NCBI RefSeq assembly: GCF_900110735.1
Contig: NZ_FOET01000001.1
Span: 806,001-870,000, forward strand
Source: Streptomyces radiopugnans
GTDB lineage: Bacteria; Actinomycetota; Actinomycetes; Streptomycetales; Streptomycetaceae
Length of the DNA: 64,000 bases
Reading direction: 5' to 3'
In this document: positions 17,508-28,460 of the stretch, in pieces
Layout of the letters: each line of letters opens with the position of its first letter
Numbering within the stretch: the stretch's first letter is position 1
Translations under genes and position numbers: made by a program
The notes under the pieces: model-generated
Databases searched by the model: none
What the model saw: only the letters and a program-made list of their open reading frames with translations
Told to the model about the DNA's origin: nothing

Positions 17508-19877
17508 TCAGGCCCGCTGCCCCGACGGCCTGATCCGCGCGCGCACCCGCCGTACCGCGCCGCTCCACCGCCCGGCCACCGCCGACCAGCGCTCCGAGAC
17601 GGCCCACACCGCGCGTACGGCCGACCGCGGCAGCAGCAGGGCCCGCAGCCGCGCGCCGCGCCCGGCGGCCGCCCGCAGCCCGGCCCGCACCCGCCGCACG
17701 TCCTCGGCCAGCCCCTGCGCCGGCCGCGGCCGGGGTGCGTAGAGCGCCTCCTCGACCGCCGTGGCCAACCGGTGCACGGCCTCGGCGGCCTCGCCCTCCA
17801 GCCTTCCCAGCCGTACGACGCGCGCAGCGGCCGTCCGCGGCGTGGCGGACTCCTGGGGGGAGATGCCCAGGTCCCAGGCGGAGTCGGTCGTCTCCCGCCA
17901 TGCGGCGAACGCGAGGGCGCCGGGGTCGCCGCCGCCCGCCAGCCGCCGGGACCGGGCCCTGCCGCGCCACAGGGCCGGCAGCGCCAGGATCCCCGCGGCG
18001 AGCAGCACCGGCGCCGCCACCAGCAGCGCCCTGCCCACCGGGAAGCCGCCGGCGGCCCCGTCGTCCTGCGGGACGGCCGCCGCGCCGCAGTCCTCCGTGC
18101 CCTGCCCCGGAACGCACTCCTCGGAATCCGAAGGCTCCGGAAGCGGCTGCGCGCTGTCGTCCGGCCGTGGCTCGGGGACGTCCGGCTGCTCGGGGGAGGG
18201 CAGGTCGGGCCGGGTGTACTCCGGCACGCTGCCCCGGCTCGGGGTGGGCTCGAAGCGGGTCCAGCCCACGCCCTCGAAGTACAGCTCGGGCCAGGCGTGC
18301 GCGTCCTGCAGGCCCACCGCCATCCCGCCGCCGCCGTCGGAGGCCCCGGCCGTGAAGCCCACCGCGACCCGCGCCGGGATGTCCAGGGTGCGGGCCATGG
18401 CGGCCATGGAGAAGGCGAAGTGGACGCAGAAGCCCTCCCGGTCCTCCAGGAAGCGGGCGATGGCCGCGCTGCCGCTGCCGGCCTTCACCTGGGTGTCGTA
18501 TCGGAAGCCGCCCTGGGAGGAGAACCAGTCCTGGAGCCTCACGGCCCGCTCGTAGTCGCTGGAGGCCCCCTCGGTGACGTTCCGCGCCGTCTCGGCCACC
18601 ACGGACGGCAGCGACTCCGGTACGCCGGTGTACTCCTCGATGATCTGCGGTGAGGGCGCCGGGGCGTCCGACAGCTGCCGTGCGGTCGGCCGCACCAGCA
18701 GGCTGTCCACCTCGTACCGCACGCCCCGGGTGGTCTGCCCGCGGTCGCCGACGAGCGTGCGGCCCTCCGGCTCGAAGCGCCACCGGCCGTCGATGCGCAC
18801 CTCGGCGGCCGGATACGGCATGGGCAGCCAGTTCTGGGCGTACCAGCCGGCGGCCCGGAAGGAGGTGGTGACGCGCTCGGTGCCGACGGACGGCGACAGC
18901 CCGGGCACCGGCGGGAGCGGACGCGGCAGATCGGTGATCCGGCGCTCCGACGGCCGCCAGGACGTGCCGTCGAACCGGTCCAGCGCCACGATCCGCAGAT
19001 ACATGTCCGAGGTGCTCTCGGCGTCGGTGGTGTACGTCAGCACCGTGCGGTTGTCCGGCTGGTTCAGGCTGTCCTGGAGCGCGACCAGCGGATTGACCGC
19101 CGAGACCGTGCCGCCGCCGCCCCCCGTGCCCCGCCCCTGGCGCGCGGCGTCCAGCAGCCCGCCGCCCAGTGACGGCAGCACCGCGGGCACCACCAGGGCG
19201 ATGCCCAGCGCCACCGCGCCGATCCGCCGTCCGTTGCGCACCGGCGGCGGGGCCGCACCGCCGGACCGCGCGGTACCGGGCCCGCCGCCGAACACCCGGC
19301 CCCACCGCGACAGCCGGTCCCGGCCCTCCGCCAGGAGCAGCAGCAGGTAGCCGCCCGCCGCGCACAGGAACCACAGCCGGCTGCCCCCTTCCGGGGACAG
19401 TCCGGCCGCGACCGAGTACAGAGCCAGCAGCGGCAGCCCGGCGGGGGCCGCGGCACGGTACGTCACCGCCAGCACGTCCACCAGCAGGCCGATGACGACC
19501 ACACCGCCGACCAGCAGCAGCCGGATGCCGTCGGTGACGGGTGCCGGGATGGAGAACCGGCCGACGTCCGCGGTGCCCTGTGCCAGCAGCGCGCCGAAGG
19601 CCTCGACGGCGTCCGGGCCCGGCAGCACACCGAGCACGGCGTGGCCGCGGACGAAGACGAAGGTCAGCAGCAGCAGCGACACCACCGCCTGCGCCGCCAC
19701 CGCCGGCGGTCCGGCCGGTGTCATCCGCCGCACCACCGCGCCCACCGCGCTCTGGACGCCCAGCAGCAGGGCGGCCTGGAACAGCCAGCCCGCCGGGGCG
19801 ACCAGCGGCAGCAGCGCGCACGCCGCCGCCAGGGTGGCCGCCCAGGCGCAGAACGCCAGCCGGGCCTGTCCGCTCAT
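17508..19877 (-). CDS. Membrane transglutaminase-like protein (TgpA/DUF3488 family)
   Basis: A 789-residue protein. About six membrane helices fill residues 5-225, then a large extracytoplasmic transglutaminase-like domain (about 400-560), a Pro/Glu-rich stretch, a further membrane helix near 640-660 (ALLVAAPVLLAAGILALPALW) and a DUF4129-like cytoplasmic tail. The catalytic candidates are Cys484 in REGFCVHFAFS and His527 in DAHAWPELYF. The usual Asp is replaced by Glu543 in WTRFEPTP. Its ATG overlaps the stop of the DUF58 gene as ATGA. The moxR-DUF58-transglutaminase order is a recurrent operon; its substrate is unknown. Confidence 0.9.
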   Translation of the reverse strand: MSGQARLAFCAWAATLAAACALLPLVAPAGWLFQAALLLGVQSAVGAVVRRMTPAGPPAVAAQAVVSLLLLTFVFVRGHAVLGVLPGPDAVEAFGALLAQGTADVGRFSIPAPVTDGIRLLLVGGVVVIGLLVDVLAVTYRAAAPAGLPLLALYSVAAGLSPEGGSRLWFLCAAGGYLLLLLAEGRDRLSRWGRVFGGGPGTARSGGAAPPPVRNGRRIGAVALGIALVVPAVLPSLGGGLLDAARQGRGTGGGGGTVSAVNPLVALQDSLNQPDNRTVLTYTTDAESTSDMYLRIVALDRFDGTSWRPSERRITDLPRPLPPVPGLSPSVGTERVTTSFRAAGWYAQNWLPMPYPAAEVRIDGRWRFEPEGRTLVGDRGQTTRGVRYEVDSLLVRPTARQLSDAPAPSPQIIEEYTGVPESLPSVVAETARNVTEGASSDYERAVRLQDWFSSQGGFRYDTQVKAGSGSAAIARFLEDREGFCVHFAFSMAAMARTLDIPARVAVGFTAGASDGGGGMAVGLQDAHAWPELYFEGVGWTRFEPTPSRGSVPEYTRPDLPSPEQPDVPEPRPDDSAQPLPEPSDSEECVPGQGTEDCGAAAVPQDDGAAGGFPVGRALLVAAPVLLAAGILALPALWRGRARSRRLAGGGDPGALAFAAWRETTDSAWDLGISPQESATPRTAAARVVRLGRLEGEAAEAVHRLATAVEEALYAPRPRPAQGLAEDVRRVRAGLRAAAGRGARLRALLLPRSAVRAVWAVSERWSAVAGRWSGAVRRVRARIRPSGQRA

Positions 19878-21246
19878 CACCGTCCACTCCTCGCCGTCCG
19901 CCCGGGCACCCCGCCCGCGGACCGGTCCGCCTGCCGCCACAGATCGGGCAGCGCCTCCCCGGGCGCGTACGGCAGCACCGTCCAGCCCGCCTCGCGCAGC
20001 GGCCGTTCCCTCTCCTCCTGCGCGGCCGGCTCGCGGAACCCGCGGGGCAGGAGGGCCACCGCGCCCCCCGCGCGCTGCCGCATCCGGCCGGCCAGCACCG
20101 TCTGCTCGTCGTCCAGCGAGCCGAGGAAGGCCACCAGCAGCCCCTCCTGCCCGCCACCGCCGCTGCCGCCGCTGCCGCCGCGCAGCGCCTCGTACGCCCG
20201 CGCCAGGCCCGGCTCGCCGGAGTGCTCCACCACCGCGAGGGTGTCCAGGATCAGCCCGGCGGTGTCGGCGGCGGCGGTGTCCGTACCGCCGCCGTCCGGC
20301 CCGGGCACCGGCGCGCCGGCGTCGGTCAGCAGCCGTACCGCGTAGCCGCGCTCCAGCAGGTGCAAGGCGACCGAGGCGGCCCCCGAGACCGCCCACTCGA
20401 ACGCCGACTCCGGACCGGAGCCGGCCCAGGCCGCCCGGCGGGTGTCCAGCAGCACGGTGCAGCGCGGCCGCTGCGGCTGCTCCTCGCGGCGCACCATCAG
20501 CTCCCCGTGGCGCGCGGTGGAGCGCCAGTGCACCCGGCGCAGGTCGTCACCGTGGCGGTAGCCGCGCGGGATCACGTCGTCGTCGCCGGCCATGGCCGGG
20601 GAGCGGTGCCGTCCCTCGCCCAGGCCGGCCGCCTCCCCGGCCAGCCGTACGGGGGGCAGCTCCTCGGTCCGCGGCACGACGGTGAGGGTGTCGTGGGAGC
20701 TGAAGGACCGGGTCAGCTCCACCATGCCGAACGGGTCCGTCAGCCGCAGTTGCAGCGGGCCTATCGGATAGCGCCCCCGCAGGTCGGAGCGGACCCGGTA
20801 GGAGACCTCGCGCCGGCCGCCCGGCTCCACCCGCTCCAGGACGAAGCGCGGGCGCGGGCCCAGGACGTAGGGGACCTGGTCCTGGAGCATCAGCAGGGAG
20901 GTCGGCAGCCGCGAGACGTTGTCCAGCCGCAGGTGCACGCGGGCCTCCTCCCGGGCGGGCACGCGGACGGGGGACAGCCGCCGGGAGGCCGCCACGCGGT
21001 GGCGGGTGCGGTGCAGCACGACCACGCAGACCAGGGGCAGCGCGGCCAGCAGCACCCCCACCCGCAGCAGGTCGCCCTGGCCCAGCACGTAGGCGCACAC
21101 CATCGCGGCCGCCCCCGCGGCCAGGAACGAGCGCCCCCGGGTGGTGAGCCCGGCGAGGGCGGCGCGCAGCGAACCCCGGCGCTCCTCCGTCCGAACGCTC
21201 CCGTCCGCGCCGCCGGTGTCCCGGACGGCTGTGCCGGGGCCGTCCA

Positions 21247-21247
<1 letters not shown>
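19877..21247 (-). CDS. DUF58-domain protein
   Basis: A 456-residue protein with two membrane helices at about residues 40-80. A beta-rich segment follows (RLSPVRVPAREEARVHLRLDN, given in part), then the DUF58 core GDDDVIPRGYRHGDDLRRVHWRSTAR and a von-Willebrand-like fold (CTVLLDTRRA). Partner proteins of MoxR ATPases have this architecture. The ATG at 21247 shares one base with the moxR stop; a GTG one codon upstream is also possible. The quoted core runs in the order YRHGDD then RRVHWRSTAR. Confidence 0.9.
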
Positions 21248-22272
<1,025 letters not shown>

Positions 22273-22413
22273 CCGGCCCTCCTCGGCCCGCTCACGGGCC
22301 GGTCCGCCCCGCGGCGGGCCGGCCATCCCCGAACAACCGGCGCCTCCCCCGCAGCAGGTACCCGCGAGGGAGGGCCGTCACTCAGGCATTCTTCACTTAC
22401 ACAGCCTCACGCG

Positions 22414-22944
22414 TCACGATTCCGGGCCGTTCGCCGGATCGATCTCCCGGAGCAGACCGGTGGTGACGTCGAAGACGAAGCCGCGTACGTCGTCGGTGTG
22501 CAGCAGGAACGGTGAGGTACGTACCCGCTCCATCGACTGCCGCACGTCCTGGTCGGCGTCCTTGAAGGACTCGACGGCCCACGACGGCCGCTGGCCGACC
22601 TCCATCTCCAGCTCGTGCCGGAAGTCCTCGGTCAGGTTCAGCAGGCCGCACCCGGTGTGGTGGATCAGCACGACGGAGCGCGTGCCCAGGGCGCGCTGGC
22701 TGATGGTCAGCGAGCGGATGACGTCGTCGGTGACCACGCCGCCGGCGTTGCGGATGGTGTGGCAGTCGCCGAGTTCGAGGCCGAGGGCGGCGTGGAGGTC
22801 CAGCCGGGCGTCCATACAGGCGACGACGGCGACCTTCAGCACCGGCCGGGCGTCCATCCCCGGGTCGGTGAACTCGGCTGCGTAACGCTGGTTGGCTGCG
22901 ACGAGGCGGTCGATGACCGGCCCCTCGGATGAAGACGATGACAT
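22414..22944 (-). CDS. Beta-class carbonic anhydrase
   Basis: A 176-residue zinc enzyme that interconverts CO2 and bicarbonate. The Zn ligands are Cys43 in VACMDAR, His96 and Cys99 in LIHHTGCG, with the Asp45-Arg47 dyad; IRNAGGVVTDD is also typical. The ATG at 22944 has no ribosome site; TACGGT ends 7 nt before it, so it is probably leaderless. An imperfect palindrome at 23018-23035 lies about 75 bp upstream of that start. Confidence 0.95.
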   Translation of the reverse strand: MSSSSSEGPVIDRLVAANQRYAAEFTDPGMDARPVLKVAVVACMDARLDLHAALGLELGDCHTIRNAGGVVTDDVIRSLTISQRALGTRSVVLIHHTGCGLLNLTEDFRHELEMEVGQRPSWAVESFKDADQDVRQSMERVRTSPFLLHTDDVRGFVFDVTTGLLREIDPANGPES

Positions 22945-23364
22945 GCCTACGACCGTAACCGTCCCGTCTCCGCCCGGCTCGGCGCGGGGCGGGGCAAAGC
23001 CGGTCAACGCGCATGGCGTGTGAGGTAACCCACACCGGTGACGCGCGGTCCTCCGCGCGGGTGGAACCGGCCGCGGGGTTCCGGGGCGAACCCGCGCGGG
23101 CAAGCGGCCGTGACGCGCCTGACCAGTTGGTTGACCGGGGGGACGAGTGGACTAAAGTGACGCGAAGCGGGAGCCGGGCGAGCGCCGGGCTCCCTCTGCC
23201 GAATCCCGAGATCCCCATGTGCGCGGGCGCGCGTACGGCCGCGTGCGGCCCGGCCTCCTCCCGCTCCCGGCCGGCCGGTGCCCCTTCCCCGGTGCCGACC
23301 GCCGCTCTTCCCCTTCGCGAGCGGGCGGGGACCAGGCCGTACGGGCCCGCTCAAGGAGAGTCCA
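22945..23364. promoter_or_regulatory. 420-nt divergent control region (carbonic anhydrase / dcw cluster)
   Basis: No gene is seen here; in particular there is no mraZ ahead of rsmH. Features are the leaderless promoter of the carbonic anhydrase gene at 22952-22957 (minus), an imperfect 18-bp palindrome GTGTGAGGTAACCCACAC at 23018-23035, and the rsmH promoter at 23131-23158. The stretch 23165-23350 is the G/C-rich leader of the dcw operon. Confidence 0.6.
23131..23158 (+). promoter_or_regulatory. Principal-sigma-type promoter of the dcw operon
   Basis: TTGACC (23131-23136), 16 nt, TAAAGT (23153-23158). This is the best vegetative promoter match in the interval and gives a leader of about 200 nt before the rsmH GTG. 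Confidence 0.65.
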
Positions 23365-24321
23365 GTGAGCACCAACGAGCGGCACGTCCCGGTCATGCTC
23401 CGGCGCTGCCTGGACCTGCTCGCCCCCGCCCTGGGCGAGCCCGGCGCCACCGTCGTGGACTGCACCCTCGGGCTGGGCGGCCACAGTGAGGCGATGCTGT
23501 CGGAGTTCCCGGACGTCCGGCTGATCGGCCTGGACCGCGACCCGGCCGCGCTGGAACTGGCCGGCGAGCGCCTGGCCCGCTTCGGCGACCGCGCCACCCT
23601 GGTGCACGCCGTCTACGACGAACTGCCCGAGGTGCTGGAGCGGCTCGGCGTGCCGCGCGTCCGGGGAGTCCTGTTCGACCTCGGCGTGTCCTCCATGCAG
23701 CTCGACGAGGCCGAGCGCGGCTTCGCGTACTCCAGGGACGCGCCGCTGGACATGCGCATGGACCAGAGCAGGGGGGTCAGCGCCGCGGAGGTCCTCAACA
23801 CCTACCCGCCCGGTGAACTGGTGCGCATCCTGCGCGCCTACGGCGAGGAGAAGCAGGCCAGGCGGATCGTCTCCGCGATCGTGCGCGAGCGCGAGAAGGA
23901 GCCCTTCACCGGCAGCGCCCGGCTGGTCGAGCTGATCCGCGAGGCGCTGCCGCAGGCCGCCAAGCGGACCGGAGGCAACCCCGCCAAGCGCACCTTCCAG
24001 GCGCTGCGCATCGAGGTCAACGGCGAACTGGCCGTGCTGGAGCGGGCGTTGCCGGCCGCCGTCGCCGCGCTGGAGGTGGGCGGCCGGATCGCGGTCCTGT
24101 CCTACCACTCGCTGGAGGACCGCCTGGTCAAGCAGGTCCTGGCCGCGGGCGCCACCAGCACCGCGCCGCCGGGGCTGCCGGTGGTCCCCGAGCGCTACCA
24201 GCCCCGGCTGAGGCTGCTGACCCGGGGGGCGGAACTGCCCACCGAGGAAGAGGTCGCCGAGAACCGCCGTGCCGCCCCCGCCCGGCTGCGCGGCGCCGAG
24301 CGCATCCGGGAGGAGCCCTGA
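23365..24321 (+). CDS. rsmH: 16S rRNA (cytosine1402-N4)-methyltransferase
   Basis: A 318-residue methyltransferase (formerly MraW). Motifs: [11 protein letters not shown] at the start, the SAM loop [60 protein letters not shown] and [10 protein letters not shown]. It modifies the 30S decoding site. The GTG at 23365 ([10 protein letters not shown]) has AAGGAGAG about 5 nt upstream. It is the first gene of the dcw operon, and its stop overlaps the ftsL start. Confidence 0.97.
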   Translation: MSTNERHVPVMLRRCLDLLAPALGEPGATVVDCTLGLGGHSEAMLSEFPDVRLIGLDRDPAALELAGERLARFGDRATLVHAVYDELPEVLERLGVPRVRGVLFDLGVSSMQLDEAERGFAYSRDAPLDMRMDQSRGVSAAEVLNTYPPGELVRILRAYGEEKQARRIVSAIVREREKEPFTGSARLVELIREALPQAAKRTGGNPAKRTFQALRIEVNGELAVLERALPAAVAALEVGGRIAVLSYHSLEDRLVKQVLAAGATSTAPPGLPVVPERYQPRLRLLTRGAELPTEEEVAENRRAAPARLRGAERIREEP

Positions 24322-24752
24322 AGGACGCACCGAAGGCCGCACCCGGGACCGCCGGGAAACCGGCCTCACCGACGCCCCAGCAGCGGCTGGCCAGATTGGC
24401 GCGGCTGGTTCCCGCAGGCGCCCCCTCCGCACCGGCCCGCGCCCCCTTCGTGCTGCTGGTGGTCCTGCTGCTCGGTTCCGGGCTGCTGGCCCTGCTGCTG
24501 CTCAACGCGGCCGTCAACCAGGGATCCTTCGAACTTCGGGAGCTGGAGAAGCGGGCCGGGGAACTGGCGGACGAGGAGCAGGCGCTCCAGCAGGAGCTGG
24601 ACTCCTTCTCCGCTCCGGACGCGCTGGCCGAACGGGCCGGTGAGCTGGGCATGGTGCCCGGCGGGAACCCCGCGTTCATCCTCCCGGACGGCACCGTCCG
24701 GGGCGTGCCCGAACCGGCCCCCGCCGCGCCCGGGGGGGAGGAGGCCCCGTGA
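24318..24752 (+). CDS. ftsL: Cell division protein FtsL (probable CTG start)
   Basis: A 144-residue bitopic protein. It has a basic/Pro-rich cytoplasmic tail, one membrane helix (about residues 43-63, [20 protein letters not shown]), then an extracytoplasmic coiled coil ([18 protein letters not shown] and onward) and the family-like [19 protein letters not shown] end. It links with FtsQ/DivIC and regulates FtsWI. No ATG or GTG is available in frame upstream of the membrane helix. A CTG at 24318 overlaps the rsmH stop as CTGA and has GGGAGGAG four bases before it. The only alternative is a TTG at 24396 without a ribosome site. The end overlaps ftsI. Confidence 0.85.
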   Translation: MKDAPKAAPGTAGKPASPTPQQRLARLARLVPAGAPSAPARAPFVLLVVLLLGSGLLALLLLNAAVNQGSFELRELEKRAGELADEEQALQQELDSFSAPDALAERAGELGMVPGGNPAFILPDGTVRGVPEPAPAAPGGEEAP

Positions 24753-26692
24753 GCGAGCGCCCCCAGCGCCCCCAGCGGCCCCGCCGTACGCAGCCCGCCC
24801 CGCGTTCCGCCGCGTCCCGTTCCGCCCGTGCCCCCCGGCCCGCCGCCCGCGCGCCCCGCCCGGGGCCGGGCACCGTACGGCTGGGCAACCCCCGGCCCCG
24901 GCTGAGGCTGTTCGGCGTCCTGCTGACCCTGGTGATGCTGGCCTTCACCGTGCGCCTGCTCCAGGTGCAGGCCGTGGACGCGAGCACCTACGCCGCCAAG
25001 GCCGACGTCAACCGCTACATCACCGTCCCGCTCGCCGCCGAGCGCGGCACCGTCACCGACCGCGACGGCGTCGCCCTGGCCACCACGGTCGACGCGTACG
25101 ACATCACGGCCGACCCCTATCTGTTCACCCCCGACCAGACGAAGGTCCCCGACGCGCCCGCCCAGGCGGCCGAACTGCTCGCCCCCATCCTCGGGGTGGA
25201 CGAGGAGACGCTCACCGAGCGGCTCTCCCGCAAGGAGACCCGCTACGTCCTCCTGGCCCGGCAGCAGTCCCCGCAGGTCTGGAGGCAGATCACCGACCTC
25301 AAGCGCGTGCTGGCCGGCCGGCAGCGCGCCGGCGGGGGCCACCACGTGCTGGCCGGGGTGTACTCCGAGGAGCACGCCAAACGGGTCTACCCGGGAGGGG
25401 ACCTCGCGGCCGCCGTGCTCGGCTTCGTCAACTCCGAGGGCAAGGGCAGCGGCGGCCTGGAGGCGAAGTTCGACAAGGTGCTGGCCGGGAAGGACGGCAA
25501 GATCACCTACGCCCAGTCCGGCGGCCGCCAGGTGCCCACCGCGGGCGAGCACGAACAGCCCGCGCGCCCCGGTTCCGACGTGGAGCTGACCCTCGACCGC
25601 GACATCCAGTGGGCCGCGCAGAGCGCCATCGAGGAGCGGGTCGAGAAGTCCGACGCCGACAGCGGCTACGTGATCGTCCAGGACGTCCGCACCGGCGAGA
25701 TCCTCGCCATGGCCAACGCGCCCGGTTACGACCCCGGCGACCTGTCCACGGCGAGCGCCTCCGCACTGCGCAACGGCGCCGTGGAGGACGCCTACGAGCC
25801 GGGCTCCACCAGCAAGGTGATGTCCATGGCCGCGGTCCTGGAGGAAGGCGTGGCCACTCCGGGCACCCATGTCGTGGTGCCCAACCGGCTGCCGCGCGCG
25901 GACCGCAGCTTCGCCGACGACATCGACCACCCCACCTGGCACCTCACCCTCAACGGGGTGCTCGCCAAGTCCAGCAACATCGGCACCATCCTGGCCGTCG
26001 AGCAGCTCGGCGACACCCAGACGGAGGCCAACCGGGTGCTCCACTCCTACCTGCGCAAGTTCGGCCTCGGGCAGAGGAGCGGGCTGGACTTCCCCGGCGA
26101 GACCCCCGGCATCCTCGCCGACCCCGGGGACTGGAACGCCTCGCAGCAGTACACCATCCCCTTCGGCCAGGGCCTGTCGATCAACGCCGTCCAGGCGGCC
26201 TCGGTCTACTCCACCATCGCCAACGGGGGCGTGCGCGTCGAACCGTCCCTGGTGCGCGGCACCACCGGGCCCGACGGGGAGTGGAAGCCCGCGCCGGAGC
26301 CGCAGCGCACCCGCGTCGTCGGCGAGAAGACCGCCACGACGCTCGCCGCCATGCTGGAGTCGGTGGTGGCGGACATGGAGGGCACCGGCACCACCGCGCG
26401 GATCCCCGGCTACCGGGTGGCGGGCAAGACCGGTACGGCCAACCGGGTGGACCCCGAGACGGGCCGCTACAACGGCTACACCTCCTCCTTCGCCGGGTTC
26501 GCCCCCGCCGACGAGCCCCGCGTCACCGTCTACTGCGCCGTGCAGAACCCCAAGAAGGGCAGCTACTTCGGCAGCGAGGTGTGCGGCCCGGTGTACCAGC
26601 AGGTCATGAAGTACGCGCTCAAGGCCCTGCGGATCCCCCCGACCGGCGCCGAGCCCCCGCGTCTGCCCGTCACCTTCGACCCCGGGGACTGA
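24749..26692 (+). CDS. ftsI: Septal peptidoglycan transpeptidase FtsI (class B PBP, PBP3)
   Basis: A 647-residue class B penicillin-binding protein. It has an Arg/Pro/Ala-rich cytoplasmic tail (about 50 residues), a membrane anchor (about 54-72, LFGVLLTLVMLAFTVRLL), a PBP dimerisation domain (AAERGTVTDRDG onward), and a transpeptidase domain with Ser353 in STSK, Ser408 in the SSN box and KTG at 560-562. It cross-links septal wall with FtsW. The GTG at 24749 overlaps the ftsL stop as GTGA. Confidence 0.97.
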   Translation: MSERPQRPQRPRRTQPAPRSAASRSARAPRPAARAPRPGPGTVRLGNPRPRLRLFGVLLTLVMLAFTVRLLQVQAVDASTYAAKADVNRYITVPLAAERGTVTDRDGVALATTVDAYDITADPYLFTPDQTKVPDAPAQAAELLAPILGVDEETLTERLSRKETRYVLLARQQSPQVWRQITDLKRVLAGRQRAGGGHHVLAGVYSEEHAKRVYPGGDLAAAVLGFVNSEGKGSGGLEAKFDKVLAGKDGKITYAQSGGRQVPTAGEHEQPARPGSDVELTLDRDIQWAAQSAIEERVEKSDADSGYVIVQDVRTGEILAMANAPGYDPGDLSTASASALRNGAVEDAYEPGSTSKVMSMAAVLEEGVATPGTHVVVPNRLPRADRSFADDIDHPTWHLTLNGVLAKSSNIGTILAVEQLGDTQTEANRVLHSYLRKFGLGQRSGLDFPGETPGILADPGDWNASQQYTIPFGQGLSINAVQAASVYSTIANGGVRVEPSLVRGTTGPDGEWKPAPEPQRTRVVGEKTATTLAAMLESVVADMEGTGTTARIPGYRVAGKTGTANRVDPETGRYNGYTSSFAGFAPADEPRVTVYCAVQNPKKGSYFGSEVCGPVYQQVMKYALKALRIPPTGAEPPRLPVTFDPGD

Positions 26693-26717
26693 CCCGGGAA
26701 CCGACCGGAAAGCGACC

Positions 26718-28460
26718 GTGAGAACCATCGACGACCTCCCCCGCAACAGCCCCGGCGCCACCGGCGGCGCGCCCGGCACACCCGGCCCCTCGCTTCGCGG
26801 CGGGCCCGGCACGGCGGGTACGCTCACCGCCGTGCCACACGCTGATCAGACCCCATCCCTGCCCCCGGCCCCGCCCCGCCCGGAGCGGGTCCGTCCCGTG
26901 CCGCTGGCGGAGCTGGCCCGGCGGCTGGGGGTCGCGGCCCCCGAGGGCGACGCGGCCGTCACCGGCATCACCCACGACTCGCGCGCCGTACGTCCCGGCG
27001 ACGTCTACATCGCACGTCCGGGGGCCCGCTTCCACGGCGCGGACTTCGCCGTCCAGGCGGCCCGTCTGGGCGCCGTCGCGGTGCTCACCGACCCCACGGG
27101 CACCGAGCGGGCCGCCGCCACCGGTCTGCCGGTGCTGACGGTGACCGAGCCGCGCGAGGTGACGGGCGACCTGGCCGCCGCCATCTACGGCGACCCGGGC
27201 CGGGACCTGCTGCAGATCGGCATCACCGGCACCTCCGGCAAGACCACCACCGCCTACCTCGTCGAGGGCGGGCTGCGGGCCGCGGCGAAGGAGGGGGAGC
27301 AGACCGGGCTGATCGGCACGGTCGAGTCCCGCATCGGCGACGAGCGGATCAAGTCCGAGCGCACCACCCCCGAGGCCACCGAGCTCCAGGCGCTGTTCGC
27401 GGTGATGCGCGAGCGCGGGGTGCGCTCCGTGGCCATGGAGGTCTCCAGCCACGCGCTGGTGCTGGGCCGGGTGGACGGCTGCGTCTTCGACGTCGCGGTC
27501 TTCAACAACCTCAGCCCCGAGCACCTGGACTTCCACCCGGACATGGAGGACTACTTCCGGGCCAAGGCGCAGCTGTTCACGAAGGCCCGCTCCCGCACCG
27601 GAGTGGTCAACATCGACGACGAGTACGGGCAGCGGCTGGCCGCCGGGGTCAGCGAGGTCCCCGTCACCACCTTCTCCGCCGAGGGCCACCCGGACGCCGA
27701 CTGGCGCGCGAGCGACGTGGAGATCGGCCCGCTCGGCTCCACCTTCACCGTCATCGGCCCGGACGGCGAGACGGTGCGCGCCGCCGCCCCCCTGCCCGGC
27801 CCGTTCAACGTCGCCAACGCACTCGCGGCCATCACCGCCCTGGTCACCGCCGGGATCGATCTGAAGACCGCGGCCGAGGGCGTCGCCGCCGTGCCCGGCG
27901 TACCGGGCCGCCTGGAGCGCGTGGACGCCGGCCAGCCGTACCTGGCGGTCGTGGACTACGCGCACAAGCCCGACGCCGTCGACTCCGTGCTGCGCGCCCT
28001 GCGCAAGGTCACCGAGGGCCGGGTGCACGCGGTGCTCGGCTGCGGCGGCGACCGCGACCCGCACAAGCGCCCCGCCATGGGCGCCGCGCTGGCCCGGCTG
28101 GCCGACACCGCCGTCCTGACCTCCGACAACCCGCGCTCGGAGGACCCGCTGGCCATTCTCGCCTCCATGCTCGCGGGCGCGGCCGAGGTCCCGATCCACG
28201 AGCGCGGCACCGTGCTGGTGGAGGAGGACCGGGCCGCCGCCATCGCGGCGGCCGTCGCCCGGGCCGAGCCCGGGGACACGGTGCTGGTGGCCGGCAAGGG
28301 CCACGAGCTGGGCCAGGACATCGCCGGGGTGGTCCGCCCCTTCGACGACCGCGAGGTGCTGCGCGAGGCCGTCGAGCGCGCCATGGCCGCCCGGCGGGAC
28401 GCGGGACGGCACGCCGCGGGCGCCGCGGGCGACGGGGACACCGGGGAGAGCGCGTCGTGA
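26718..28460 (+). CDS. murE: UDP-MurNAc-tripeptide synthetase (diaminopimelate-adding)
   Basis: A 580-residue Mur ligase adding diaminopimelate to UDP-MurNAc-L-Ala-D-Glu. ATP loop GTSGKT at 171-176; MEVSSHAL, FNNLSPEHLDFH, the carbamylated-lysine region DYFRAKAQLF, and DNPR at 470-473, the DAP-specificity motif. The first ~60 residues are a low-complexity extension. The start is the GTG at 26718; a GTG at 26832 would remove 38 residues and cannot be excluded. It is 25 nt after ftsI. Its C-terminal ~20 residues are Ala/Gly-rich and overlap murF. Confidence 0.96.
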   Translation: MRTIDDLPRNSPGATGGAPGTPGPSLRGGPGTAGTLTAVPHADQTPSLPPAPPRPERVRPVPLAELARRLGVAAPEGDAAVTGITHDSRAVRPGDVYIARPGARFHGADFAVQAARLGAVAVLTDPTGTERAAATGLPVLTVTEPREVTGDLAAAIYGDPGRDLLQIGITGTSGKTTTAYLVEGGLRAAAKEGEQTGLIGTVESRIGDERIKSERTTPEATELQALFAVMRERGVRSVAMEVSSHALVLGRVDGCVFDVAVFNNLSPEHLDFHPDMEDYFRAKAQLFTKARSRTGVVNIDDEYGQRLAAGVSEVPVTTFSAEGHPDADWRASDVEIGPLGSTFTVIGPDGETVRAAAPLPGPFNVANALAAITALVTAGIDLKTAAEGVAAVPGVPGRLERVDAGQPYLAVVDYAHKPDAVDSVLRALRKVTEGRVHAVLGCGGDRDPHKRPAMGAALARLADTAVLTSDNPRSEDPLAILASMLAGAAEVPIHERGTVLVEEDRAAAIAAAVARAEPGDTVLVAGKGHELGQDIAGVVRPFDDREVLREAVERAMAARRDAGRHAAGAAGDGDTGESAS

